A DNA stretch of 64,000 nt from Candidatus Rhodoferax mariagerensis (GTDB lineage: Bacteria > Pseudomonadota > Gammaproteobacteria > Burkholderiales > Burkholderiaceae_C). Both the position numbers and the translations under genes were made by a program. Positions within the stretch are counted from its first letter, which is position 1, and every line of letters starts with the position of its first letter. The notes beneath the pieces are model-generated. The model worked only from the letters and a program-made list of their open reading frames with translations, ran no database searches and was not told the DNA's origin. Positions 1-8,431 of the stretch are shown here, one piece after another. The stretch lies in the NCBI GenBank assembly GCA_016719055.1, contig JADKAW010000016.1, forward strand, positions 35,300 to 99,299. The letters are read 5' to 3'.

Positions 1-1
1 G

Positions 2-502
2 GGCAAGATGACTTTTGAAATCGCGCGCTTGGGCATTGGCTATGTGCCCGAGCGCCGTGATGTGTTTGCAGAACTCACCGTGGCGCAAAACCTGTTGCTT
101 GGCCAAAAACCTGGCCAGCCAGCGGGGCGCTGGTCGGTGGCAGACATGTTTGGCCTGTTTCCACAACTGCAACTGCGCTATGCAGTGGCGGCCGGCGTGT
201 TGTCAGGGGGCGAGCAGCAAATGCTGGCGCTTTGCCGCACCCTGATGGGAGACCCGGATCTGATTGTGATCGATGAACCCACCGAGGGCCTGGCACCGCT
301 CTTGGTTGAAGCAGTGGCCAATTTTTTGTGTATCTTGAAAACGCACGGGGTGTCGGTGTTGCTAATTGAGCAAAAGCTGAACGTGGCGCTGCAAGTGGCT
401 GACCGCTGTGCTGTCATGGGCCATGGACGGGTGGTTTGGACTGGCAGCCCGGCTGAGATGCAGCGCAACGCGCCCCTGCAACAGGAGTGGCTGCAGGTTT
501 GA
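2..502 (+). CDS. livF: Branched-chain amino acid ABC transporter ATPase, LivF-like, 5' truncated by window edge
   Basis: This is the C-terminal part of an ABC ATPase that would energise uptake of branched-chain amino acids or a related substrate at the inner membrane. The reading frame is open to the left edge, so the Walker A region lies outside the window. Visible are the LivF-type stretch GYVPERRDVFAELTV, the ABC signature LSGGEQQMLALCRTL, the Walker B with catalytic glutamate LIVIDEPTEGLAP, and the H-loop region VLLIEQ, in which Gln replaces the usual His as is common in LivF. The family is usually about 235 residues, so roughly 70 are missing. The LivG, LivH and LivM partners are presumably upstream. 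The substrate is inferred from family only. Confidence 0.85.
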   Translation, partial: GKMTFEIARLGIGYVPERRDVFAELTVAQNLLLGQKPGQPAGRWSVADMFGLFPQLQLRYAVAAGVLSGGEQQMLALCRTLMGDPDLIVIDEPTEGLAPLLVEAVANFLCILKTHGVSVLLIEQKLNVALQVADRCAVMGHGRVVWTGSPAEMQRNAPLQQEWLQV

Positions 503-512
503 CTGTTGGCCC

Positions 513-905
513 TTACGCGCTGGCAAAGCGCCCGCGCAGGTAGTCAATGATCGCACCCGACTCTGCCAGCCACTGCACTTGGCCGGCGCTGTCGGTGATT
601 TTCAGGCAGGGTACCTTGACTTCACCCAGTCCCTGGGTGAGTTCAGCCCGATGAACTTCGTTCTTTTGCGCGTCGCGCCGCTCAACCGCCAGGGCCAGGT
701 GGTGCATCTCTTTGCGGACCTTGATGCAAAACGGGCAGGTACTGAACTGGTACAGCACCAGGCTGCTGCACAGCTTGTCGATGTCAGCTTGCAATGCCGC
801 TGCCCGCACCAGCGGCGCCGGGCGGCTCACGCGCTCCCAAATGAGCATAAAGGGCCCCAGCACAAGCCGAAGGGTTTGAAAAAATAGTCGAATCAGAATT
901 TTCAT
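513..905 (-). CDS. Membrane-anchored glutaredoxin / GST N-terminal domain protein
   Basis: A 130-residue protein with an N-terminal hydrophobic segment (IRLFFQTLRLVLGPFMLIW) followed by a thioredoxin-fold GST_N/glutaredoxin domain. The redox motif is CPFC in QFSTCPFCIKVRK, and the substrate-side motif VPCL stands where glutaredoxins have the TVP loop. The ending, ESGAIIDYLRGRF, is typical of GST N-terminal domains. I chose the ATG at 905 because it directly precedes the hydrophobic segment; an in-frame start at 965 would add 20 residues without family-like features. It converges on the livF-like gene with a 10 bp gap. The likely role is thiol-disulfide exchange near the membrane; the partner is unknown. 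Confidence 0.75.
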   Translation of the reverse strand: MKILIRLFFQTLRLVLGPFMLIWERVSRPAPLVRAAALQADIDKLCSSLVLYQFSTCPFCIKVRKEMHHLALAVERRDAQKNEVHRAELTQGLGEVKVPCLKITDSAGQVQWLAESGAIIDYLRGRFASA

Positions 906-980
906 GGGTATCACAGGTGTGTCAGAGAAAAGACCATGCGCTGGAAGCCGGCAAGGGCGAGACACATATTTATCTAGATT

Positions 981-2184
981 CTATGGAAAACCGCCTGCAC
1001 TCGTGGCCGCCACCGCCGTCTTGACCCAGGCAAACCCGATGCGCTCCTGCTCCAGCCGCAATTGGGGTTGCAGGCGGTTGTCGCGCAGGTCGTTAAAAAC
1101 AGCCAACTCGTCTGGCGTGAGCCGGGGTAAATCGCGCAGCATCGGCTGGGGTTCGTGGCCCCATTGGCCGGCGTGTGCCAGCAGAGTGGCGCGGTCCATC
1201 AGCAGCGACTGGGCGCGCGGCAAGTGCGCGCGCAACTGGTCCAGAATGGCAAAGCCGTGGGTGTCGATGTCGCCCCAGTAAAACACCGCGCAGCGCTGCA
1301 GCCAGGCCGCGCCTGTGATCACCTCAAACCCATATCCGGCCCCAAACAGCACCACGCTGCCCGTCACATTCGGAAACGCCAGAAAGTTCACCTCGTTCTC
1401 GGTGATGAACACGCGCTTCACCGGCAGGTCAAGCTGGGCAAAGTCGGCCTGCGTCAGGGTGATGTCCTGATCCAGCCCCAACCCCGGCAGCGCCAGCGCC
1501 GCATCCAGCACCCGCAGGCGGATGCGCAGCGGCTTGTCCTTGAAGCCATAACGGCGGCAAAAACCACTGAGCCCGGTGAAGCGGGGGTCAACGGCCTCGG
1601 GTGGCAGGCACAGGTCAAGCAGTTCGGTCAGCACCGCACGTTGCGATTCGATGAACTTGCTGTCCACGCCCGGTAAATCGATCTGGCGCAGGTAGATGCC
1701 CGGGCGTGGGTGGGTTTGTTGCCAACTCAGCACGGCCAGCAGGCGCGGCCAGTCTTCTGCCAAAGCCAGCGCCACCAACGGCCGTTTGGCCAACCAGGGC
1801 CACAGTTGCACCGCCAACGCACCGTCAAACGCCTGGGTGGTTTGCAACAGCGCCGCAAAACGCTGCGCGTCCTGGGTTTTGCCAATCAGGGCACACGCAG
1901 CCTGCGAGGTGTCGAGCCAGACCTCGTCGGGCAAGGCACTCTCACCCAGCAGCCGATGCGTGAAGGCACGCCAGACGATGCGCACTTGCGGCACACGGCG
2001 CAACTCGTCCAGCCAGGCGCGCACGGCCTGCGTCTGCTCGGCCAGTTCGCCCGAACTCGGCCCGACCAGCCGCAATCGCCGCGCTTGCCAGTCGGCAGGC
2101 GCAAGCAGGGCGCGCAGCAGGTCGCCCTTTGTCCCAGAGCTTTTGCGCTTGTGCACGCAGGTCGGCGCGGGTGGTCCAGTTCAA
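981..2184 (-). CDS. jetD: Wadjet JetD, TOPRIM nuclease subunit (DUF3322/DUF2220), with an apparent 5' frameshift
   Basis: JetD is the nuclease subunit of Wadjet, related to the Spo11/topoisomerase VI A family; in known systems it cuts closed circular plasmid DNA loaded by the JetABC SMC complex. The TOPRIM-like acidic positions are seen in FITENEVNFLAF and YWGDIDTHG near the C-terminus. The family-like N-terminus (NWTTRADLRAQAQKLWDKG) starts at a TTG at 2184 that overlaps the jetC stop as TTGA, but it lies in a different frame from the rest. Removing one G from the GGG run (CCC at 2125-2127 on the plus strand) restores a continuous protein of about 400 residues. Without correction, the main frame is open only from a GTG at 2156 (391 residues), which loses the conserved N-terminus. 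Confidence 0.85.
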
Positions 2185-5100
2185 GAGTCACCCTCTAAGT
2201 TTTGGTCGCCCTCACCCCTGCCCTCTCCCACCGGGCGAGGGAGTAAATCCGGTGCCTCCAAGGTCGGCAACAGCTGCGACAGCGGCGGTTCGCTCCTGCT
2301 CCCACTGGGATAGGGCTGGGGTGAGGGCTGCGGTTGCCGCTCTTTCTCAGCCCGGTATTCCTCAATCGTCAGGTTGCGCAGCTTCGAGTCGCGCCCCTCT
2401 TCGTTGTGCACGAACCCCACACTGCTGACAAACGGTTCAATGATGTGAATTTTTTGCAGCGGCGTGACGATCAGCAGTTGCAAATTGAGCTGGGCAAACA
2501 GTTGCAACCCGTACTGCGCCGACTCGTCCGAACCCCGGCCAAACGCCTCGTCAATCACCACAAAACGAAACGCCTTGGAGCGCGCCTCGCCCCACACCAA
2601 GCCAAACTGGTAGGCCAGGCTGGCCGCCAGAATGGTGTAGGCCAGCTTTTCCTTTTGCCCACCCGATTTGCCACCCGAATCCGAGTAATGCTCGTGCTCA
2701 CGGCCGTCTTCGCGCCAACGCTCGCTGGCGGCAAACACAAACCAGTTGCGCACATCGGTCACTTTGTGCGTCCAGCGCCGGTCCATCTCGGTCTGGCCTT
2801 CACGCCCGCGCAGGCGCTCGATGATGGCTTTGACCTGCAAAAACTTGGCCTCGGAATACTGGCCGTCGTCACTGGCCGCACTGCCTGAGATGGCACCGTC
2901 CAGGCAATGGCGCAGGTCGCTCTGAAAGTCGCGCACCTCGGCGTCCGGTGTGATCTGCGCCTGCAGTTCGATGAAACGCCCGGGGTTGTAGTCAATCTGC
3001 GTCAAAGACTGGTTGATCAGCGCCAGGCGCTCCTTGATGGTTTCGCGCTCTTTGGCCAGTTGCGCGCTGAACTGCGCCACCTGGTTGATGGTGTTCTGGT
3101 TCAGCAGGTCTTTGAACTTGGCCTCAAAACGTGGCAAATCATCGACGGCGAGTTGTTTCAGCAGGCTGCGGAACTCGCCCGCCGCCGCCACCGAAGCATC
3201 GGCTTCTTGCGTGGCCAGCGGAAAGCGATGGCGAAAGCTACGCATGGCATCAACGATTTTTTCCACCAGGCCGCTGGCCTTGCGCAGCTCTGCATCTATC
3301 AATTTTTGTAGCGCATCTCGCATGTCCTGCTGGCGGTTGTCGCAAGATTCGAGGGTGATGGGCTGCTTACCCAAAATCTGTGCGCGCCAGTGGTCCAGGC
3401 GGTTGCCCTCAGCCCGGCCTTCTCCCAGGGGGAGAGGAGGTAATACCATTGCAGTTGCATCTGCGTCTGCAGCGGCATCCCTGGTCGCTCCTTCCCGCCT
3501 TTGGGGGAAGGCTGGGATGGGGGCAGATGCTTGCGCCGATGCCAGCTCGCTTCGCAGCGTCTCTTGTGTTTGCTGCTGTAGCGCCTGTATCTGGGCAATT
3601 TTTTCTTCCACTCTGGCGCGTTTGTCGCGCTGCTCACGGCTCTGGCGCTCGGTGTTCAGTTGCTCAGCTTCGAGTGTCTGAAGCTGGGCCGTCAGGGTTA
3701 GCAACAGGTCAGAAGCTGCCTCGATCTGGCGACGCTCGTTGTCCAAGGCGGCGGCTTCTGCGGCAGGCGTAGCCCAATCCAGCTCGCGCCAGTCGCGGTA
3801 TTCCACCAGCTTGGCCAGCAGGGCCAGGCGGCTCTGGCATTGCGCCAACTGCTTCTGACCCTGCGCAATCTGGCTGCCCAGTTGCGCCAACCGGGCTTCT
3901 TGCAGCTTGCGTTTGGCGTCCAGCGCGGCCAGTTTGGCAGCGTTGCTCCAGCCCAGCACATAACGGCTGCGGTCGTCGAGCCGGTGGCGGTCGTCTTTTT
4001 CGTGGCGCTCACCACCCGATTTTATTTGCCCGGCGCGGGTGATGGCGCGCAGCTCACGGCGAAACTGCTCCTGTGTGTTACAGCAGGCCACGTCAAAGCG
4101 CTGTGCCAGCTCGCGGTCCAGCCAGGCGTAAAACGGCGAGTCGGGTTTGACGATGATTTTTCGCACCAGCGAGTCGACGTGCTGGCTGGGGGCTTGCGCC
4201 CGAACGTCCAGGCGCACCCTAAAATACACCAGACGGCCTTTCAGGTGCGTCTGGTCCACCCACTGCGCCACCTGCGCGTACAGGCCGTCAGGCACCAGCA
4301 ACGAGAGGCCAAAGTTGTGCAGCAAGCGCTCAATGGCGCCCTCCCAGTCGCGCTGGTCCTCGCGCACCTCGATCAGCTCGCCGGCAAACGGCATGCTGTC
4401 GGGGTCCAGACCCAGCGCGGCGCACAGCTCGGCGCGCATGCGCACGGCTTGCGCGTCGATGTTGCTGCGCCGGGCTTTCAGGCTGGTGATTTCATCGGTC
4501 AGCGCGGCGTGCTCGCTGCGGCCCTGGCTCAAAAGCACACTGCGTTCGGTGAGCTGGTTTTGCACCTCGTCGGCGCGGGTCGTCTCGGTGGCCATCATCT
4601 GGGTGCAGGTTTGCTGCTGCGCCACCAGGTCTTCGGTGCTGGCCACTTGCAGCAGGCCCAGTTCGCGGCGCAGCTCGTCGTAGCGTGTGGCGTTGGCGTG
4701 GCGGCGGCTCACCTCTTGCTGATGCTGGGCGATGTCACGCGCCAGGGTGGCCAGCCGGTCACCGCCGTTGGTGGCCAGGGCCAGCCGCAGGTCGCGCTCT
4801 TGCCGCCGTTGCTGGTCGCGCTGGTCGTCCAGTTTGGCCAGCTTGGCGTTGTCACGCGCCAGGTCTTCGCCCAGGTTGGCCAAACGGTGCGTGATCAAGT
4901 CGAGCTTGATGTGGCAGAAATAGGCCCGCAAGCCATCGCGGCAGACGCGCAGTTCGTCAGCCGCGGCCAGCAAGGCAGCGTGCTGGTCGCAGTCGGCCAC
5001 CAGCGGTGTCAGCAATGCCACCTGTTGCTTGGCCTTGAGCACGGCGCCATGCGCGCGATTCAGGTCGTCAAAGTGGGCGATCAGGGCCGCCACCCGCGGT

Positions 5101-5828
5101 GCCACGTCAAAGGGTTCCAGCATGTGCTGGCGCACAAAGTCGGTCAGGTTGCCCACCGACTTCATTGACACGGTTTGCAAAAACAACTCAAGCGCCTGTT
5201 CGCTCAAACCGCCCAACAAGCGGCGCGACAACGCGCTGTAGGGCGGAAAGCTGTCAAACAGCGCCACACCGGCCTTTTTCAGGCGCTTCTTGAGCGGCTC
5301 GATGCTGCTGCCAAAGTGGCCAAAGTCCTCCGCAATGGTCAGCGCAGTTTCAGCCACGGCGTAAAAACGCTCGGGCTGGCCGGTGGCCTCGCGGCACCAG
5401 AACACCTGCGCCAGCGTCACCGTCTTGTCAAAGCCGGCGTTATGAAACACCCCCAGGATCACCGAAAAACTGCGCGTGTCGCGCAGCGCCACCGGTTTGG
5501 CGTTGCCGCTGACTTCATGCCGCTCGGACTTGTAATACCCCAGCACATACGAGCGCAGCGTACGCTCTTTGGCATCGGCCCCCGCGGCCTTGTTGTAGCC
5601 AATGCGCTGGGCCGGCACCAGCAGCGTGGTCACCGCATCGACCAGGGTCGATTTGCCCGAACCGATGTCGCCGGTCAGCAGCGCGTTCTTGCCCTCGGGT
5701 TTGAAGGTCCAGACGCGTTTGTCAAAGGTGCCCCAGTTGAAGACTTCCAGGCGCATCAACCTGAACCCGGCCAGCGCGCCGGGGGTGGCAAAGTCCAGCT
5801 CGCCTGGTGTGGCCAATGATTCAGTCAT
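2181..5828 (-). CDS. jetC: Wadjet JetC, MukB-like SMC ATPase
   Basis: A 1215-residue SMC-family ATPase, the DNA-translocating core of type I Wadjet. Walker A is GDIGSGKST at residues 53-61. The middle is long coiled-coil sequence rich in Gln, Arg, Glu and Leu. The ABC signature GGKSGGQKEKLAY lies near residue 1050 and Walker B FVVIDEAFGRGSDES near 1092, so both ATPase halves are present. The ATG at 5828 is preceded by AAGGGA. Two stretches are repeat-derived rather than family sequence: residues about 765-808 (containing PPLPLGEGRAEG) and the tail from about 1165 (containing PRPVGEGRGEG). Both are in frame. It is separated from jetB by 2.6 kb instead of being adjacent as is usual. Confidence 0.93.
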   Translation of the reverse strand: MTESLATPGELDFATPGALAGFRLMRLEVFNWGTFDKRVWTFKPEGKNALLTGDIGSGKSTLVDAVTTLLVPAQRIGYNKAAGADAKERTLRSYVLGYYKSERHEVSGNAKPVALRDTRSFSVILGVFHNAGFDKTVTLAQVFWCREATGQPERFYAVAETALTIAEDFGHFGSSIEPLKKRLKKAGVALFDSFPPYSALSRRLLGGLSEQALELFLQTVSMKSVGNLTDFVRQHMLEPFDVAPRVAALIAHFDDLNRAHGAVLKAKQQVALLTPLVADCDQHAALLAAADELRVCRDGLRAYFCHIKLDLITHRLANLGEDLARDNAKLAKLDDQRDQQRRQERDLRLALATNGGDRLATLARDIAQHQQEVSRRHANATRYDELRRELGLLQVASTEDLVAQQQTCTQMMATETTRADEVQNQLTERSVLLSQGRSEHAALTDEITSLKARRSNIDAQAVRMRAELCAALGLDPDSMPFAGELIEVREDQRDWEGAIERLLHNFGLSLLVPDGLYAQVAQWVDQTHLKGRLVYFRVRLDVRAQAPSQHVDSLVRKIIVKPDSPFYAWLDRELAQRFDVACCNTQEQFRRELRAITRAGQIKSGGERHEKDDRHRLDDRSRYVLGWSNAAKLAALDAKRKLQEARLAQLGSQIAQGQKQLAQCQSRLALLAKLVEYRDWRELDWATPAAEAAALDNERRQIEAASDLLLTLTAQLQTLEAEQLNTERQSREQRDKRARVEEKIAQIQALQQQTQETLRSELASAQASAPIPAFPQRREGATRDAAADADATAMVLPPLPLGEGRAEGNRLDHWRAQILGKQPITLESCDNRQQDMRDALQKLIDAELRKASGLVEKIVDAMRSFRHRFPLATQEADASVAAAGEFRSLLKQLAVDDLPRFEAKFKDLLNQNTINQVAQFSAQLAKERETIKERLALINQSLTQIDYNPGRFIELQAQITPDAEVRDFQSDLRHCLDGAISGSAASDDGQYSEAKFLQVKAIIERLRGREGQTEMDRRWTHKVTDVRNWFVFAASERWREDGREHEHYSDSGGKSGGQKEKLAYTILAASLAYQFGLVWGEARSKAFRFVVIDEAFGRGSDESAQYGLQLFAQLNLQLLIVTPLQKIHIIEPFVSSVGFVHNEEGRDSKLRNLTIEEYRAEKERQPQPSPQPYPSGSRSEPPLSQLLPTLEAPDLLPRPVGEGRGEGDQNLEGDS
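2212..2332. repeat. Palindromic repeat pair inside the 3' end of jetC
   Basis: Two inverted elements bracket about 120 bp. One end reads CCCTCACCCCTGCCCTCTCC and the other is its approximate complement ending GGCTGGGGTGAGGG. Each half also contains a small hairpin of CTCCC and GGGAG type. The element is translated as the Pro/Gly/Ser-rich tail of JetC, which has no place in the family. Confidence 0.75.
3408..3530. repeat. Palindromic repeat pair inside the coiled-coil part of jetC
   Basis: The first hairpin has arms TCTCCC (3421-3426) and GGGAGA (3430-3435). The second has CTTCCC (3491-3496) and GGGAAG (3505-3510), followed by GCTGGGATGGGGGC. The second type recurs near 25610 and 31605. Together they encode an in-frame insert of about 44 residues. 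Confidence 0.75.
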
Positions 5829-5854
5829 CGCGGTCCCTTGTTAATTCCACATTA

Positions 5855-5920
5855 TTTAAGCCTCTAGCCCTTGCTGAATAAGCACAAATAGCTATTTGTT
5901 TTATAGCTGCTCAAGACGCG
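5855..5920. repeat. Comamonadaceae-type interspersed repeat (GGGCTAGAGGC type)
   Basis: On the minus strand the sequence contains CAAATAGCTATTTGTGCTTA followed by AAGGGCTAGAGGC, matching other copies at about 17341, 24325, 40848 and 61125. It lies in the gap between jetC and the ParE-like toxin gene. The rest of the gap (5829-5972) shows no gene. Confidence 0.65.
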
Positions 5921-5972
5921 TACTTGCCGTGACAGCCATCGCCATGCAGTGGTACCCATGGTAAAAACACCG

Positions 5973-6263
5973 TCAACGGTAGCCTGCCTCGCGCTGATGA
6001 CGTAGCGCCAGCACGATGACCATGTCGTGCTGCTCGTCGTAGTCATATAGGGCAAGATAGCCCGATTTGCCGCGAGAGATGACCAGTTCGCGTAAACCAT
6101 GCGCCACTGGCCGCCCAATTTTTGGATGTTGCGCCAAGATGTGCAACGCCTCGACCACCATGTCCACTGTGGCTGTCGCTCCCAGCGGCCATTCGTCCAA
6201 CAAAACTTCGACTAACCGGTCCAGGTCATCGGCAACCTCGGGCGACAGCGTCCAAATCGTCAT
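5973..6263 (-). CDS. ParE/RelE-superfamily toxin
   Basis: A 96-residue protein with the RelE/ParE fold pattern: an N-terminal helix region (LSPEVADDLDRLVEVLLDEW), HPKIGRPVAHGLRELVI in the middle, and the closing strands SGYLALYDYD and MVIVLALRHQREAGY. The last motif, with R-H-Q-R-E, is typical of ParE toxins acting on gyrase or RelE relatives acting on ribosome-bound mRNA; I cannot tell which from sequence. It overlaps the upstream antitoxin gene by 4 bp (ATGA), the usual antitoxin-first order of parDE. It lies inside the Wadjet locus between jetB and jetC. Confidence 0.85.
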   Translation of the reverse strand: MTIWTLSPEVADDLDRLVEVLLDEWPLGATATVDMVVEALHILAQHPKIGRPVAHGLRELVISRGKSGYLALYDYDEQHDMVIVLALRHQREAGYR

Positions 6264-6562
6264 GCCGATGTCGGCAACAGGGATTCGATGGTCTGCGCAG
6301 CCGGAGGTTTGACCTGCTGACCTCTAACGCGTGCTTTGAGGTAGTTGCCAAATGCTGGCCCGTCGATCACTAATCCACTCTCAATGCAAGACTGTCGTGA
6401 GCGCAGCGCACTGGCCACAAAAGACTGCTGTTGCTCTGCCTGCGCCAGAGTGGTCTCGATCGCCAAAACCATCAGCGCATGGGGCTTCAAACCTTGCGCG
6501 GCAGCGGCAATATCCAGGCGGTGTTTGGTTGCATCAGCCAATTTGATGGATACCGTTGGCAT
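6260..6562 (-). CDS. Ribbon-helix-helix type antitoxin paired with the ParE-like toxin
   Basis: A 100-residue protein. The N-terminus TVSIKLADATKHRLDIAAAA fits a ribbon-helix-helix DNA-binding strand and helix, and the C-terminal part (GPAFGNYLKARVRGQQVKPP) would wrap the toxin. The ATG at 6562 is supported by a strong AGGAGG ribosome-binding site 7 bases upstream. The reading frame runs further upstream to 6739, but that part has no antitoxin features. It ends in a 4 bp overlap with the toxin gene. It should neutralise the toxin and repress the operon; a 10 bp palindrome lies upstream. Confidence 0.83.
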   Translation of the reverse strand: MPTVSIKLADATKHRLDIAAAAQGLKPHALMVLAIETTLAQAEQQQSFVASALRSRQSCIESGLVIDGPAFGNYLKARVRGQQVKPPAAQTIESLLPTSA

Positions 6563-6600
6563 AAAAACCTCCTGTGAAATCAAATGGTCAATCCATTTAC

Positions 6601-6610
6601 TACCATGGTA
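6601..6610. promoter_or_regulatory. Candidate operator palindrome of the ParDE-like module
   Basis: TACCATGGTA is a perfect 10 bp palindrome 38 bp upstream of the antitoxin start, a usual place for autoregulation by an RHH antitoxin. The site is short, so this is only a candidate. Confidence 0.35.
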
Positions 6611-6640
6611 ACACCTTGATGAAACCCAAAACAGCGGGTT

Positions 6641-6850
6641 GTGAGAATCGGCAAGACAATGGCCGAAGTCGTTGTGTGTGTGAAAACCAATCCGAAAAAG
6701 ATGACTTTTGCATCTGCTGGAAACGGCAGCACCGACCACCTGACGGCAGAACTGCTCTGGCTACAAACCGGAAACTTTGGTCTACAAAAGGCTGTCAGGA
6801 TTCATTGGGCTTCCCGAAGTGCCTGCCGGTTAGCTGTCATTCGGTGCTGA
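6641..6850 (+). pseudogene. Remnant of a Bug-family (tripartite tricarboxylate transporter) binding protein
   Basis: The plus-strand translation contains KTNPKKMTFASAGNGSTDHL followed by TAELLWLQTG, which matches the internal NPGKLTYASAGNGS.xHLAAELF region of Bug-type periplasmic substrate-binding proteins. Those proteins are about 320 residues; only about 60 are left here, with no signal peptide and no C-terminal lobe. It is therefore a decayed fragment. It lies between the ParDE-like pair and the IS21 remnant and contributes to the foreign material separating jetB from jetC. Nothing else was recognised in 6611-6984. Confidence 0.6.
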
Positions 6851-6984
6851 AATTTTTCAATTAAAACGTCGGGGGGTATGTTAAGTCAAGTGGGGTATTT
6901 GAAGTTTTGGCCAATCACACCAACTCAACCTACCCACCCAAAAGGCCTGGAGCACACGCTGTCTGTCACTTCAGACCCAAACCG

Positions 6985-7479
6985 TCAACCAAATGGATGT
7001 TCAGTTGTCGTGTGTGGAACTGATGCCTTTGTTAGGAGTAGTTGATCTCCTCTTTGTATGGCCAAGTACTCGGCTTCTGTTGGCAAGAAACCAAGTGGAA
7101 CATGGTTGGTTGCGTTTGGGTTGTGAACGACAGCACTGGGTTCACTATTGCCGATAGCCTGGCCGCCATTAAAGTCAATCGCCCAAATGGCGCTGACTGC
7201 ATTGAACCGTGGGTCACCGAAGGTACACCCAGAATTCGCGCTCTGGGAGCCAAGGCGGCCACGCTCGATGCGTTGTTTTATCACCGTACCGAGCGCTTTG
7301 TGCGCAAGGACGGTAGGCTCAGGGGCAACGACCGTCGGAATTTTGATGACGTCTGGCAGGACTGCCCACTTCGCCACCGTACGAGCGCTCAAATGCATGT
7401 CCACCGCAATTTGTGCAAAAGTCATATGCTTGCGGCGGCTGAATGTCCGAATCTGGCACCAGGTTTCGTAAGTAATCAC
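6985..7479 (-). pseudogene. istA: IS21-family transposase (IstA) N-terminal remnant fused to unrelated sequence
   Basis: The first 40 or so residues (MITYETWCQIRTFSRRKHMT, then FAQIAVDMHLSARTVAKWA) match the N-terminal helix-turn-helix of IS21 IstA transposases, with a GTG start at 7479. IstA is normally about 500 residues with a DDE catalytic core; none of that is present. From about residue 70 the frame continues as sequence I do not recognise (it includes FNAVSAIWAIDFNGGQAIG). No istB gene follows. The element is dead, but it documents past transposition into the Wadjet locus. Confidence 0.65.
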
Positions 7480-7656
7480 GTCGCGCCTTTATCCTGGAGT
7501 TTCAAAACGCCACAATCGCACCTCACAATAGTGGAGGGGAGACGCTGAGGCAGATTTTCGTTGGTCGTCAGGAAGAAGTCGCGCCAGAGTCGGTCAATTG
7601 ATCGCGTACCAATTCTTTGGCAGCCTGATAGAACTCATGGGCAGTGCTGAGCGGTG

Positions 7657-7977
7657 TTAAATCGCCGCCAAGCGTTGCACCATGTCTGGGAATTGCGCCA
7701 CCATTCTTATCAGCAAAGCAGCCTGTGCGTTGGGTTTTGCGCGTCCTTGCTCCCAATTTTCAAGCGTACGCGGGTTGGTGCGCAGATAGTGCGCAAAAAC
7801 CGGGCGGGACAATCGTAATTGTTCGCGTACATTGAGCACATCTTGGGGCAACAGCACTGGCGATGGCTTGCTTTCGACTTTGAAAGTTCGCAGTGTAAGT
7901 TTGCCTTCTCGCTCAGATCTCAAAGCATCAAAACCCTCAGTTAATTCGGCAAAAATATCACGTTTCGCAGTCATCAT
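7657..7977 (-). CDS. higA: HigA-like XRE-family antitoxin
   Basis: A 106-residue protein with a helix-turn-helix of the HigA2/XRE type in its C-terminal half: DVLNVREQLRLSRPVFAHYL then RTNPRTLENWEQGRAKPN. It should bind and neutralise the toxin encoded just upstream and repress the promoter. Two adjacent ATG codons (7977 and 7974) are possible; the sequence before them carries AAGGAG. It overlaps the toxin gene by 20 bp, toxin first, the typical higBA order. An inverted repeat upstream of the pair is a candidate operator. Confidence 0.88.
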   Translation of the reverse strand: MMTAKRDIFAELTEGFDALRSEREGKLTLRTFKVESKPSPVLLPQDVLNVREQLRLSRPVFAHYLRTNPRTLENWEQGRAKPNAQAALLIRMVAQFPDMVQRLAAI

Positions 7978-8329
7978 GTTCTCCTTCTTGGGGCTGACGG
8001 TATTTCAACTCGGTTTTCAAAAGCTGTTTGAGTACTTTTCGCTGCGTCGCGGTCAAATCATCAGCTTGGTCTTTGTCATAGACAGTAAAGAGCCAAAACT
8101 GATCACCGCCTGACCACCAGTAATAAATCACCCTTAGCCCACCGCGCTTACCTTTGCCACGTCGCGGATCCGCTTGGCGCAGCTTGCGTAGCCCACCAGT
8201 TCCCTCAATAACGTCACCGGCTGTCGGGTTGTCCATCAATGAGTGCTGCAACAGACTGTAGGCTTCGTCGTCCATGTAGGTCTTGCGAATTCGCTCGAAC
8301 GGTGGCAATTCAACAAATACAGCTTCCAT
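7958..8329 (-). CDS. higB: HigB/RelE-family toxin
   Basis: A 123-residue RelE-superfamily toxin of the HigB2 type. Diagnostic segments are GDVIEGTGGLRKLRQADPRR, then GKGKRGGLRVIYYWW and FWLFTVYDKDQADDL, with a long C-terminal helix KVLKQLLKTE. Such toxins cleave mRNA at the ribosome. The ATG is at 8329. It is co-transcribed with the antitoxin immediately downstream. The pair sits directly after the end of jetB in transcription order, and so between jetB and jetC. Confidence 0.88.
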   Translation of the reverse strand: MEAVFVELPPFERIRKTYMDDEAYSLLQHSLMDNPTAGDVIEGTGGLRKLRQADPRRGKGKRGGLRVIYYWWSGGDQFWLFTVYDKDQADDLTATQRKVLKQLLKTELKYRQPQEGEHDDCET

Positions 8330-8338
8330 GATCGAATC

Positions 8339-8355
8339 ATACGTTAGTTGCGTAT
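8339..8355. promoter_or_regulatory. Candidate HigA operator
   Basis: Inverted repeat ATACG-N7-CGTAT lying 10 bp upstream of the higB start. Position and symmetry fit autoregulation by the helix-turn-helix antitoxin. No footprint can be inferred from sequence alone. Confidence 0.45.
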
Positions 8356-8431
8356 CATTAAGTGATATTTTCGATGCGACTCTGAGTAAATTTTCAGAAA
8401 CTGAACAGTCGGATACCCGCAGGGTGCTGCA

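Noticed and set aside
3840..5168. 442-codon plus-strand frame opposite jetC
   Set aside because: It is the antisense shadow of jetC: Gln/Ala/His-rich sequence of GC-rich shadow type, no ribosome-binding site, no family features.
7568..7756. 62-codon minus-strand frame after higA
   Set aside because: It mostly overlaps higA in another frame, and its short tail matches nothing I recognise.
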